From Candidatus Gastranaerophilales bacterium (GTDB lineage: Bacteria > Cyanobacteriota > Vampirovibrionia > Gastranaerophilales > Gastranaerophilaceae), in NCBI GenBank assembly GCA_944326425.1, contig CALVDX010000001.1, positions 141,185 through 205,184 on the forward strand: a stretch of DNA of 64,000 nt, in the 5' to 3' direction. Each line of letters begins with the position of its first letter. Position 1 is the first letter of the stretch. The position numbers and the translations under genes were made by a program. Under the pieces are notes generated by a model. That model had not been told where the DNA came from and ran no database searches. It was given only the letters and a program-made list of their open reading frames with translations. Below, one piece after another: positions 50,484 to 58,255 of this stretch.

Positions 50484-50501
50484 ATTGTAAAGATTTGTAA
50501 C
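50484..50501 (+). promoter_or_regulatory. HLR1-type box upstream of the 32-aa gene
   Basis: ATTGTAAA-GA-TTTGTAAC; the complement is an exact HLR1 match. It ends 65 bases before the ATG, with a TATAAAAT box at 50520 between. Confidence 0.6.
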
Positions 50502-50565
50502 GATTTTTTGAAAAAATGTTATAAAATCTTAAAACCGGGAATAGTAATAATAGAAAGGAGCAGTT

Positions 50566-50664
50566 ATGGAAGTTTTAAATTTATTGTTCTTTTGCGGAGT
50601 AATGTATTTTGCTCTTATATGGTGCCCGAGTTATTACGAAAAAATGATGAAGAAACAGCACTAG
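50566..50664 (+). CDS. 32-aa single-TM microprotein
   Basis: M-E-V-L-N then a hydrophobic helix (L-L-F-F-C-G-V-M-Y-F-A-L-I-W-C) and a basic cytosolic end (Y-Y-E-K-M-M-K-K-Q-H). It has a complete gene set-up: HLR1 box, TATAAAAT, AAAGGAG Shine-Dalgarno at ideal distance and its own terminator. Two cysteines lie in the membrane helix. Size and layout recall small subunits of membrane enzymes, but no partner is nearby. Function unknown. Confidence 0.65.
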   Translation: MEVLNLLFFCGVMYFALIWCPSYYEKMMKKQH

Positions 50665-50683
50665 TAAACTGATTTGTTAATAC

Positions 50684-50721
50684 CTAAAAATCGGGGCGGA
50701 GTATTTTGTCCCGATTTTTAG
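50684..50721. terminator. Bidirectional terminator
   Basis: A perfect 12-bp stem CTAAAAATCGGG/CCCGATTTTTAG with flanking A and T runs between the microprotein gene and the convergent AAA gene. Confidence 0.85.
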
Positions 50722-50746
50722 TGTATTATGTACATTTAATACGTTT

Positions 50747-52219
50747 TTAAATCTTTTGTTTTACTATTCTTTGTATTGCTTTTAAAAAATCACTTTTTGA
50801 TAAAGCTATTTTTTCAAGGTCAGAGAAAACCAGAGTTTTATTATCCATTTTTTTATTAAGTTCAAGACGTTCCAGGCCATTAAAGAACGCATCTGTTACC
50901 ATTTCGGCGACGTCTGATCCGTTGAATTTATTTTCAAGCATAGTTTGTGAGAGTTCCTTAACAGAAACATCATTCATTATATGTTGTTTTTTTGTATGAA
51001 TGTTGAAAATTTGTTTTAACCCTTCTAAATCCGGCATATGTACTTCAATATGCAGTCCAAATCTTCCTGAAGCGAGAAGTGCAGGATCAATAAGTTTTTT
51101 CATATTGGTTGCAGCAATAATAAATGCAGGGGCTGCGCATTTTTCCAAATCACTCATACAGCCCAGAAGTTGATTAACCATCGGGTCGTCAAATCTTGCG
51201 TTCGATGAGCCGTCGCGGGTTTTGGCAATTGAGTCAAACTCGTCTATAAAGGTTATTGAAGGAGCGTCTGCTGCAGCCTGTTTGAATACCTGTCTTATAT
51301 TATTTTCGGAAGTGCCGACTGTTGATGATTTAAACTCATTTGCATTATATTCTCTGTATTTAGCATTTGCTTCATTTGCCAGAGCCTTCCCAAGAAGTGT
51401 TTTCCCGCACCTTGGCGGCCCCCAGAGTAGAATTCCTTTATTAAGACGGATATTCTTATAAACTTCCGGATAGTTAATTGGTCTTACTACATACTTTTTA
51501 AGAGTTTCTATCACATCATCCAACCCGCCGATATCTTCAAAGGTAATACCTTTTGTGTAATTTGTTTTGGGTTCAGGAGTATTAAGCGCATTAATTGTTC
51601 TTTTATTAAACTCTTTTAAGTTTTTTACATTACTAACCTCCAGATACTTTTCCGCAGAGTGTGTTTCTGATATTTTAGGCGGGGTAAATACAAATTTGTG
51701 TTTCTCTCCGGAAGTTTCCCATATCATTTCTCCTGTATGGATAATTACGCCGTTATTAAGTTCTTTTATCTTTCCGCCTGAAAGAAGATTGTCTTTATTA
51801 TATGCTTCTTTAGACATGTCTACACGTAAATTTTTTAAAGGATGCTCTGAAAGAGAAAGAATATAGTATTTATTATTCTTTTTATATATAGCAAAGTTGG
51901 AATTTAATTCATCACAATCCTTTAGTTCACCTTTTTTTACATGCAGAGTGTATTTTTTCATAACAGGGATATCAATATTATCTGCATAGGTTTCAAGCAT
52001 CATATTAGAACTGGCTTCATTAGAAGTAACAACTAAAACAGATTGTTCATCCAGAGCTTGAAGTCCGTATTGAAACCGCTCTGATAAATCAGGAGTTTTT
52101 GGGGACCACAAACTTTTAAATACCGGTTTTGATATTTTATTATTCTGACCGGTAGCGGTTTGGGAAGTGGTGGTATATTTGCATGAATATGAATTGCAAT
52201 TAATCGGGAGTAGTTTCAT
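50747..52219 (-). CDS. AAA+ ATPase with P-x-F motif (CDC48/FtsH-type module)
   Basis: A 490-aa protein. The first 220 residues are unrecognised and include P-V-F-K-S at 32-36. A single AAA domain follows: D-I-G-G-L-D-D-V (229-236), Walker A G-P-P-R-C-G-K-T (267-274), Walker B T-F-I-D-E-F-D-S and sensor/arginine finger region S-G-R-F-G. There is no transmembrane helix or protease domain, so it is more like an unfoldase or remodeller than FtsH. The start codon sits seven bases after a TATAAT box. Confidence 0.85.
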   Translation of the reverse strand: MKLLPINCNSYSCKYTTTSQTATGQNNKISKPVFKSLWSPKTPDLSERFQYGLQALDEQSVLVVTSNEASSNMMLETYADNIDIPVMKKYTLHVKKGELKDCDELNSNFAIYKKNNKYYILSLSEHPLKNLRVDMSKEAYNKDNLLSGGKIKELNNGVIIHTGEMIWETSGEKHKFVFTPPKISETHSAEKYLEVSNVKNLKEFNKRTINALNTPEPKTNYTKGITFEDIGGLDDVIETLKKYVVRPINYPEVYKNIRLNKGILLWGPPRCGKTLLGKALANEANAKYREYNANEFKSSTVGTSENNIRQVFKQAAADAPSITFIDEFDSIAKTRDGSSNARFDDPMVNQLLGCMSDLEKCAAPAFIIAATNMKKLIDPALLASGRFGLHIEVHMPDLEGLKQIFNIHTKKQHIMNDVSVKELSQTMLENKFNGSDVAEMVTDAFFNGLERLELNKKMDNKTLVFSDLEKIALSKSDFLKAIQRIVKQKI

Positions 52220-52225
52220 TTCTTT

Positions 52226-52231
52226 ATTATA
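52226..52231 (-). promoter_or_regulatory. TATAAT box for leaderless AAA gene
   Basis: On the minus strand TATAAT ends seven bases before ATG 52219. The -35 region is weak. Confidence 0.45.
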
Positions 52232-52330
52232 TTATAAATAATTAGTTTATGTAGTGCTGAGTTTTTAGCCTCCGCAGCATATTGGACAACGAAAATTATA
52301 AATATTCCCCCTTTTATTTAACACTCTCTG

Positions 52331-52339
52331 TGATATAAT
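52331..52339 (+). promoter_or_regulatory. Extended -10 promoter for leaderless fliO
   Basis: TGATATAAT (TGn plus TATAAT) ends seven bases before GTG 52346. Confidence 0.55.
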
Positions 52340-52345
52340 TTTATA

Positions 52346-52846
52346 GTGAGTATGATGAAGTATTTAGTAGCGGCTTTAATAATTGTAACCTCTGCGCCGG
52401 TGTTTGCGGAACCTTTGCGTAATACTTTGAGGCAGCCGCATGAGCCGGGGTATTTTTCAGTTCTGTTGTCTCTGGTATTTGTTGTGTGCTTAATTTATGC
52501 GACGGGGCTTATTTATAATAAATTAAATCATTTGGGGATAAAAACTTTTAAGGCGCAAAATAAGGAATTTGCCAAAGATAAAATAACAATACTTTCTACT
52601 ACTCCGCTCGGTGCAAACAGGACTTTGCATGTAATAGAACTTGACGGGCGAAAAATGATTATAGGAGCGTCAGCTAATTCTATTCATTTAATAAAAGATT
52701 TATCGGAAAAAGATAATTTAGAGACGGTAGTAGAGGATAACAGTAATTCTGTTTTTGATTCTGCGGCAGCTGTCAATGTATCTGAAGAGGTTAAAAATCC
52801 TGACTTGGATGAAGAATTCGGGCTTTATAAGAAATATTTAAGGTAA
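52346..52846 (+). CDS. fliO: FliO-like flagellar export component
   Basis: A signal-like N-terminus, then one transmembrane helix (about 36-56, Y-F-S-V-L-L-S-L-V-F-V-V-C-L-I-Y), then the FliO cytosolic core: I-L-S-T-T-P-L-G-A-N-R-T-L-H-V-I-E-L-D-G-R-K-M-I-I-G. FliO helps assemble the FliP ring of the flagellar export gate. fliPQR are not adjacent; instead neuB starts six bases later. An acidic tail follows. The family match is by pattern. Confidence 0.75.
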   Translation: MSMMKYLVAALIIVTSAPVFAEPLRNTLRQPHEPGYFSVLLSLVFVVCLIYATGLIYNKLNHLGIKTFKAQNKEFAKDKITILSTTPLGANRTLHVIELDGRKMIIGASANSIHLIKDLSEKDNLETVVEDNSNSVFDSAAAVNVSEEVKNPDLDEEFGLYKKYLR

Positions 52847-52851
52847 CTGTT

Positions 52852-53718
52852 ATGAGTGTTGTAAAAATAGGTAATAAACTGGTAGGGGACGGGCAGCCCT
52901 GTTTTATAGTTGCAGAAATCGGCATAAACCATAACGGCAGTTTAAAAATGGCAAAATCCCTTATATCTATGGCTGTGGAATGCGGGTGTGATGCTGTAAA
53001 ATTTCAAAAACGTACGGTAGATATTGTTTATACAAAAGAAGAACTGGCAAAAGAACGTAAAAGCGTATTCGGCAATACAAACGGAGATTTAAAACGCGGC
53101 TTGGAGTTCGGGGAAGAAGAATATACCCAAATTGACAGTTATTGTAAAGAAAAAGGAATTATGTGGTTTGCTTCCTGCTGGGATGAGGGAGCAGTTGATT
53201 TTATAGATAAATTTAATCCTCCTTGTTACAAAATAGCTTCAGCCTCTCTTACTGATGATAATCTTTTAATACATACTAAATCAAAGGGTAAGCCGATACT
53301 TCTTTCTACCGGAATGAGTACTATGGATGAAATCAGGCATGCTGTTAATATATTAGGTGAAGATAACCTTATAATTTATCACTGTACGTCTACATATCCC
53401 AGTAATAGTGATGAACAGAATTTGAAAGTAATAACTGCACTTAAAGAGACTTTTAGCTGTCCTGTCGGGTTCTCCGGGCACGAACGCGGACTTGCTCCGT
53501 CGCTTATAGCAGTTGTTCTGGGGGCGTGTTCCGTAGAAAGGCATATAACTCTGGATAGAACAAACTGGGGTTCTGATCAGGCTGCCAGCCTTGAGAAAAA
53601 CGGACTTCAGCACTTAGTACGGGATATAAGGAATGTTCCGCTGTTTCTGGGTGATGGGGTTAAGCGTGTGTACGATAGAGAAAAGCCTATAATAGAAAAG
53701 CTGAGAAGGGTAAAATGA
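52852..53718 (+). CDS. neuB: NeuB-type sialic acid synthase lacking the SAF domain
   Basis: NeuB enzymes condense phosphoenolpyruvate with ManNAc-type sugars to make nonulosonic acids. The TIM-barrel signature is clear: A-E-I-G-I-N-H-N-G, A-V-K-F-Q-K-R, Y-K-I-A-S-A-S-L-T, L-L-S-T-G-M-S and G-F-S-G-H-E-R-G. At 288 aa it stops where bacterial NeuB normally enters the C-terminal SAF (antifreeze-like) domain, which helps bind the sugar's acyl group. The next gene, a phosphatase, overlaps by four bases, so a phosphorylated product is plausible. Confidence 0.88.
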   Translation: MSVVKIGNKLVGDGQPCFIVAEIGINHNGSLKMAKSLISMAVECGCDAVKFQKRTVDIVYTKEELAKERKSVFGNTNGDLKRGLEFGEEEYTQIDSYCKEKGIMWFASCWDEGAVDFIDKFNPPCYKIASASLTDDNLLIHTKSKGKPILLSTGMSTMDEIRHAVNILGEDNLIIYHCTSTYPSNSDEQNLKVITALKETFSCPVGFSGHERGLAPSLIAVVLGACSVERHITLDRTNWGSDQAASLEKNGLQHLVRDIRNVPLFLGDGVKRVYDREKPIIEKLRRVK

Positions 53719-54191
53719 TTAGACTGCCAAAAACTATAAAATGGGTAATAACTGATTTTGACGGTATAATGACTGATAATTGTGCTTACATTGACGCAGA
53801 CGGCGGTATATCAAGGCGGGTTAATTTTAAAGATGTTATGGGGATGTCTATCCTTAAGAAAAACGGTTATCAAATAGCTGTAATATCAGGTGAAAGTAAT
53901 TCTGCAATTGAACTTTTGTCGAAAAAATTTGATATATGTGAAATTCATCAGGGGATTAGAAAGAAAATAGACGTATTAATTGCTATAATTGAAAAATATT
54001 CATTATCTCAGGAAGAGTACATTTATATCGGCGATGATGTAAACGATTTGGAATGTCTTGAGTATGCAAAATATAAAATAACAGTCCCGGGTGCTGTCGA
54101 TAAAGTTAAGACTGTCGAAGGCGTTCAGATTACGGCGGCAAAAAGCGGGGAGGGGGCTTTCAGAGAAGTTGTAGATGCTCTCGTATTCTAA
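53715..54191 (+). CDS. KdsC-like HAD phosphatase paired with NeuB
   Basis: A 158-aa minimal HAD phosphatase: D-F-D-G-I-M-T-D-N near 12-20 (nucleophile and acid/base), V-I-S-G-E-S, K and Y-I-G-D-D-V-N-D-L-E. This layout matches KdsC and the Kdn/Neu5Ac-9-phosphate phosphatases. The ATG overlaps the neuB stop (ATGA). Together the pair suggests a route via a 9-phosphate nonulosonate. kdsA is 41 kb away, so it could serve Kdo too. Confidence 0.85.
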   Translation: MIRLPKTIKWVITDFDGIMTDNCAYIDADGGISRRVNFKDVMGMSILKKNGYQIAVISGESNSAIELLSKKFDICEIHQGIRKKIDVLIAIIEKYSLSQEEYIYIGDDVNDLECLEYAKYKITVPGAVDKVKTVEGVQITAAKSGEGAFREVVDALVF

Positions 54192-54248
54192 TTTCGTTTT
54201 AGTCATTAAAAAAAGGCAATTTTTTGCCTTCACATGTTTTATACCGTT

Positions 54249-54823
54249 ATGGATAATAACATTGCATTTACATCAAGAATAAGACTTGTTTCGCCTGAAG
54301 AGTTTAGAAATGTAACCGGTAAAATTAGCAATAAAAATTTTGTCGCTTACCCCTGGACTATAAAGGAGAGTGTAATTGCAGAGAGTGCTTTTCGACGGAT
54401 ATTTACGATTGTACGGTCTGCGGAATAACAGACGGACAGAAAGTCCTTTTGAATCATATTTGTCCTACTATGGAAGAAAACAAAAATTTTCGGACGATTG
54501 TCGATTTTATTAAACAGAAGATAGATTTAACCAATGAGAATTTACAGGCCTTTCTACTGGACTCTAAAAATAATCCGGCAAGCCCTGACAGTACTTCGCT
54601 TTTTGAAAATTTTGCCCGATTTTTTAAAGAACATCATATTCCGTTTTCACAGTTTAAGGGCGGAGAGGGGACTTATGATGTTGCATACTCTTCAATAAAA
54701 GATGAATGGATTATTTCTGGCAAAATGACTGTCGTAAAACAAAACTCTTTCGACCATGTTTCAATATTAAAAAGACTGTTTGATAAAGTAGAGATTAGTG
54801 AGTTAGATGAGGTTTGCCGGTAA
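54249..54823 (+). pseudogene. Cysteine-containing orphan gene broken by a one-base frameshift
   Basis: The first frame encodes F-T-S-R-I-R-L-V-S-P-E-E-F to E-S-A-F and ends at 54428. The second runs from T-D-I-Y-D-C-T-V-C-G-I-T-D-G through K-V-L-L-N-H-I-C-P-T to 54823. They join smoothly at a T4 run (54389-54392) if one T is added (E-S-A-F-S-T-D-I-Y-D-C). The intact protein would be about 191 aa with a C-x2-C pair. No Shine-Dalgarno is seen; ATG 54249 is a choice. Either a pseudogene, a sequencing error or programmed slippage. Confidence 0.6.
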
Positions 54824-55462
54824 TACAATATCAATAATTTCTTTTGGAGCATCAACGATGTAGTCAGCTCCGGCTTCAACCAAACTTGCTTTTGTGCGGT
54901 ATCCCCAGGTTACGCCGATAGACTTTAGTCCTGAATTCTTTGCTGTTTGGATATCTACGGAGGAATCGCCGATAAAGAAAGCATTTGCTCTATTTGTATG
55001 TAAGAAAGCAAGAATATCGTTAACTCCGTTAGGCGCGGGTTTTATATCAATTCCTTCTCTTGCTCCTATTGCGATTTCAATTTGGGGAAAGTAGATTTTA
55101 CACAAATCTTTTACAGCTGCATCATATTTGTTAGAGTTTACTGCGAGCCTTACCCCTTTTGACTTAAGGTAGTCAAGAGTCTCCGGTATACCGTTATAGG
55201 GGCGGGTTTTTTCGTTAACATTGCTGCTGTAATTTTTGTAAAACTCATTAAGGCATGCTTCAAAATCAGGATTATTGCGCCCATCAGGGATTGCCCGCTC
55301 CATCAGGAGGACAACACCATTTCCGACAAAATTTCTGACTTCTTCAAGCGTGCGCTCTTTAAAATTAAAACTCTTAAGTGCGCGGTTTACTGCCGTTTGT
55401 AAATCCTCTAATGTATAGAGGAGAGTCCCGTCTAAATCAAATATAATACTCTTTTCTTCCAT
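54803..55462 (-). CDS. HAD-superfamily phosphatase, phosphoglycolate phosphatase-like
   Basis: A 219-aa HAD enzyme: F-D-L-D-G-T-L-L-Y-T (nucleophile), an alpha-helical cap, A-V-N-S-N-K (motif 2), K-P-A-P-N-G (motif 3 lysine) and F-I-G-D-S-S-V-D-I (motif 4). It fits Gph/PgmB-like enzymes. The start at 55462 is fixed by a TATAAT box seven bases upstream; a longer in-frame start at 55639 would place that promoter inside the gene. Its end overlaps the frameshifted gene by 21 bases. Confidence 0.88.
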   Translation of the reverse strand: MEEKSIIFDLDGTLLYTLEDLQTAVNRALKSFNFKERTLEEVRNFVGNGVVLLMERAIPDGRNNPDFEACLNEFYKNYSSNVNEKTRPYNGIPETLDYLKSKGVRLAVNSNKYDAAVKDLCKIYFPQIEIAIGAREGIDIKPAPNGVNDILAFLHTNRANAFFIGDSSVDIQTAKNSGLKSIGVTWGYRTKASLVEAGADYIVDAPKEIIDIVLPANLI

Positions 55463-55468
55463 ATAATA

Positions 55469-55477
55469 ATTATACCA
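55469..55477 (-). promoter_or_regulatory. Extended -10 promoter for leaderless HAD gene
   Basis: On the minus strand TGGTATAAT, ending seven bases before ATG 55462. Confidence 0.6.
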
Positions 55478-55613
55478 CGGGAAACGGTGGAATGCTCCTG
55501 CAATTTTGCCGGCCAGTGTTGATACGTATTTTTTGCTTTTAGATGTTGAGTTTATTTTTTGTTTTTTATAACATATTGAATTATAAAATAAGCTTTCGGG
55601 GTAGAGAAGGGAA

Positions 55614-56030
55614 ATGACTATTATTAACGAAAACTTCACAATTCATACTGAGGGGCATACTGATATCATCGATATTACCAAAAATGTGCAGAATGCTGTG
55701 TACAGACATTCTTTGAAGGATGCGCTTGTTACTGTGCATATTGCCGGCTCAACTGCGGCTTTGACTACTATTGAGTACGAGGACGGGCTTGTAAAAGACT
55801 TGTATGAAGTTTTTGAAAAAATAGCACCTGCGGGCGAAAAGTATCATCATGATGACCTGTGGCATGATGGTAACGGGTATGCGCATATAAGAGCCGCATT
55901 AATAGGTAATTCGGTCTTTGTTCCATTGATTAACGGAGCCCTCAATCTTGGCACGTGGCAGCAGATTGTACTTATAGATTTTGATAATAAACCGCGCTTA
56001 AGGAATATTTGCCTGCAAATAGTTTATTAA
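55614..56030 (+). CDS. YjbQ/UPF0047 family protein
   Basis: The 138-aa single-domain protein has the YjbQ pattern: D-I-T-x-x-V-Q near 20, T-V-H-I-A-G-S-T-A-A, Y-H-H-D-D near 80, N-G-Y-A-H-I-R-A-A-L-I-G-N-S and L-G-T-W-Q-Q-I. Some members have weak thiamine-phosphate synthase activity, but the true role is unsettled. AGAAGGGA lies before the ATG. Confidence 0.93.
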   Translation: MTIINENFTIHTEGHTDIIDITKNVQNAVYRHSLKDALVTVHIAGSTAALTTIEYEDGLVKDLYEVFEKIAPAGEKYHHDDLWHDGNGYAHIRAALIGNSVFVPLINGALNLGTWQQIVLIDFDNKPRLRNICLQIVY

Positions 56031-58129
56031 ATTCTTCTGCTTAACAGATTATAGGCTTGTTTTACGGCTGCATCCGCTCTCTGTTCAATTGCAGTGAGAC
56101 CTTTAACTTCGTCTTGTACTTGTGCAATTTGATTGGTTTGAGCCGGCATGTACGTTCTGAATTCATCGCTGTCTTTAGGAATCCCGCACTCTTGTGACGG
56201 AATGTATCTTGTATTATCTTTTACTATATTTTCTTGTGATTTTACAAATACTTTAGGTTCACGCGGGGGGATAACACTCGGGGTTGTTGTATTTTTAGCG
56301 GCTTCCATTTGTGTATTAAAATTGTCTATTGCGCTGATAACTTCAGGAGAAGATCCCTGAGTCATTGCTGCATCCTGCAAAGCTTGTTGTTCTTGCTGTT
56401 TTGCAGCTTCTTCGGCTTTCTTTTCAGCTTCTTCATGTCTGTCATACGGTTTACCGAAAATCCATTCTAACGGTTTTGTGATAAGCGGAGTTAGTACGTA
56501 TCCCATAATACCGAAGAATAAACCGAGTTTCCCTGCGGCTCCGGCACCGTGACGGAAGAAGTTGCCTATTTTCTTTCCTCTTAAGGTGTTGCCGAGAGAT
56601 TTAATACCTTTGAGATTTGGATTTTTCCATGCCGGTTTCATTTCCAAATCCTGGGTAATGAGTGTTCCAAGTCCTTTTAACCCTTTTTCAAACCAGTTGA
56701 GTTTGGTGGTCGGCTTTCTTATTGCGTTTACTTTTTCCCATGCTTTATTAAATTCTGCTTTTGTTGCAAATTGTCCGGCTTTGTTTGCTTCTTTAAACTT
56801 GCTCAAAGCATCGCGATACTGTTCTGTCTGATTGGCAGTCATTCCAAGATAACGGAGACCTCCGACTTTATGCATTAATCTCATGCTTGCAGGGAATGTT
56901 GCAACCCAGGAGAGTGCTTCTGCAAGCCCGTAAGCAACAGTACCGGTCTTTTGATTATCCGGCGCTTCTTTTGCGTTTTGATACATATCAACCAGTGCCG
57001 GCGCAACAAATATAAGCAGACCGAGTTTCCCGCCGCCGAATGTCACACCGCGCATAAGTCCCTGAACGGTTCTGGAAACTCCTCTGCCAAGTGCTGTTTT
57101 AGGAGGTATGGCATTTCCTGCGGCATCTGTTGCTCCTTTTGCAATACTCAACATTTTGTTGCCTATTTGAGACATGTTTGACTGGCGTCTGAATACCGGA
57201 CCAATCACTGAATAATTTCCGTGATAAACTTTCATGTCTTTGCCTGCTCTTAGTGCAAGTTCTCTGAGTTCTTTTACGTATTTGTTTGGATTAGCTTTAT
57301 ATTTTGCATAAGTTGCGGCATCGCATCCTAGTTCTTTTAGAAGAATATCTTTAACAATTTCAGGATTTGCAGCTCTTTGGGATAATACTGCTTTTATTGA
57401 TTGAGCATTGTTATATTTAAGCGGATTTATTCTTCTTAATTGGAGACAGTTAATCTTATCCATTTCGGAGGCTCCGGGCCCAAGAATACTTTTAATAAAT
57501 GCTTTTTCTTCTTTACTCGGAATTAAATGTCTTAATGCCGGAGATTTGCCGCCGCCCTTTAAGTATCGTTCAAAAAGTGTATTAAACTCGTTTGCAAGTT
57601 CCTGCTCCTGTGTATTCATAGCAAAACGAGCCATTTCCCATTCAGGTCTTGTAGAGTTTTCCATCAGGTTTCTGATAACCGTGGAATTATTTTTTAACCT
57701 GCTTAATAGATTATTTTTTGTTCTGCTTACGGCATTTTCTGCCCTCTCAACGTAAGAATTGTTAAGAAGTCTGGAGTTTGAAACCCTGTCACCGAACCTT
57801 GCAAGCTTGGCAGGCAGTGACTTGTTATATTCGCCGGTGCAGTGTCTGTTATATAAATCTACACCTTTACCTAAGACAAACCACAGAGGAAGGGTATATT
57901 GAAGACTGCCGAACATTCCTTCTTCACCGAATAACGGATTAGGCATCGGCTGCTGTGTTGATAAATCTACGGTGTCAGTTTGCGGTCCCTGCAGATTGTT
58001 ATTTTTATTTACATTTTTAAGAAGAGGAACAGGCGCAACTGCTGCTGCGCCAAATGCCATATTACTATCTATATAACCTGCATTTGGATACTCATTTTTG
58101 TTTAAGTATGAACCAAAACCTTGTACCAT
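56027..58129 (-). CDS. Large helical membrane-associated protein, unrecognised
   Basis: A 700-aa protein. Two or three hydrophobic segments (G-G-G-K-L-G-L-L-I-F-V-A-P-A-L-V near 372, G-L-A-E-A-L-S-W-V-A-T-F-P near 410 and G-K-L-G-L-F-F-G-I-M-G-Y-V-L-T-P near 525) share a G-K-L-G-L start. About 100-360 is helical and soluble, and a charged coiled coil (E-E-A-E-K-K-A-E-E-A-A-K-Q-Q) follows at 548-572. No signal peptide or family. An HLR1-like box lies upstream at 58215. Probably a lineage-restricted structural protein. Confidence 0.62.
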   Translation of the reverse strand: MVQGFGSYLNKNEYPNAGYIDSNMAFGAAAVAPVPLLKNVNKNNNLQGPQTDTVDLSTQQPMPNPLFGEEGMFGSLQYTLPLWFVLGKGVDLYNRHCTGEYNKSLPAKLARFGDRVSNSRLLNNSYVERAENAVSRTKNNLLSRLKNNSTVIRNLMENSTRPEWEMARFAMNTQEQELANEFNTLFERYLKGGGKSPALRHLIPSKEEKAFIKSILGPGASEMDKINCLQLRRINPLKYNNAQSIKAVLSQRAANPEIVKDILLKELGCDAATYAKYKANPNKYVKELRELALRAGKDMKVYHGNYSVIGPVFRRQSNMSQIGNKMLSIAKGATDAAGNAIPPKTALGRGVSRTVQGLMRGVTFGGGKLGLLIFVAPALVDMYQNAKEAPDNQKTGTVAYGLAEALSWVATFPASMRLMHKVGGLRYLGMTANQTEQYRDALSKFKEANKAGQFATKAEFNKAWEKVNAIRKPTTKLNWFEKGLKGLGTLITQDLEMKPAWKNPNLKGIKSLGNTLRGKKIGNFFRHGAGAAGKLGLFFGIMGYVLTPLITKPLEWIFGKPYDRHEEAEKKAEEAAKQQEQQALQDAAMTQGSSPEVISAIDNFNTQMEAAKNTTTPSVIPPREPKVFVKSQENIVKDNTRYIPSQECGIPKDSDEFRTYMPAQTNQIAQVQDEVKGLTAIEQRADAAVKQAYNLLSRRI

Positions 58130-58214
58130 AAAATAAACCTACTTTTACCTACAAATATAAAAAGATTATTTATTAGAAAAAATTGACTTATTTTATATTT
58201 ATACGGTTGTATTT

Positions 58215-58232
58215 GTTACAAAATTTAACAAA
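58215..58232 (-). promoter_or_regulatory. HLR1-like box upstream of the 56027 gene
   Basis: On the minus strand TTTGTTAA-AT-TTTGTAAC, one base off HLR1 on its complement, oriented toward the gene start 86 bases away. Confidence 0.5.
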
Positions 58233-58255
58233 AAGTTTCCAGATATTTATAATTA

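Noticed and set aside
54208..54230. AAGGCAA/TTGCCTT inverted repeat as a plus-strand terminator after the KdsC-like gene
   Set aside because: The T-run is inside the loop or on the minus strand side, not after the stem; no minus-strand gene ends there.
55463..55639. Longer N-terminus for the HAD phosphatase
   Set aside because: The extra 59 residues do not fit the family and would contain the extended -10 promoter of the gene.
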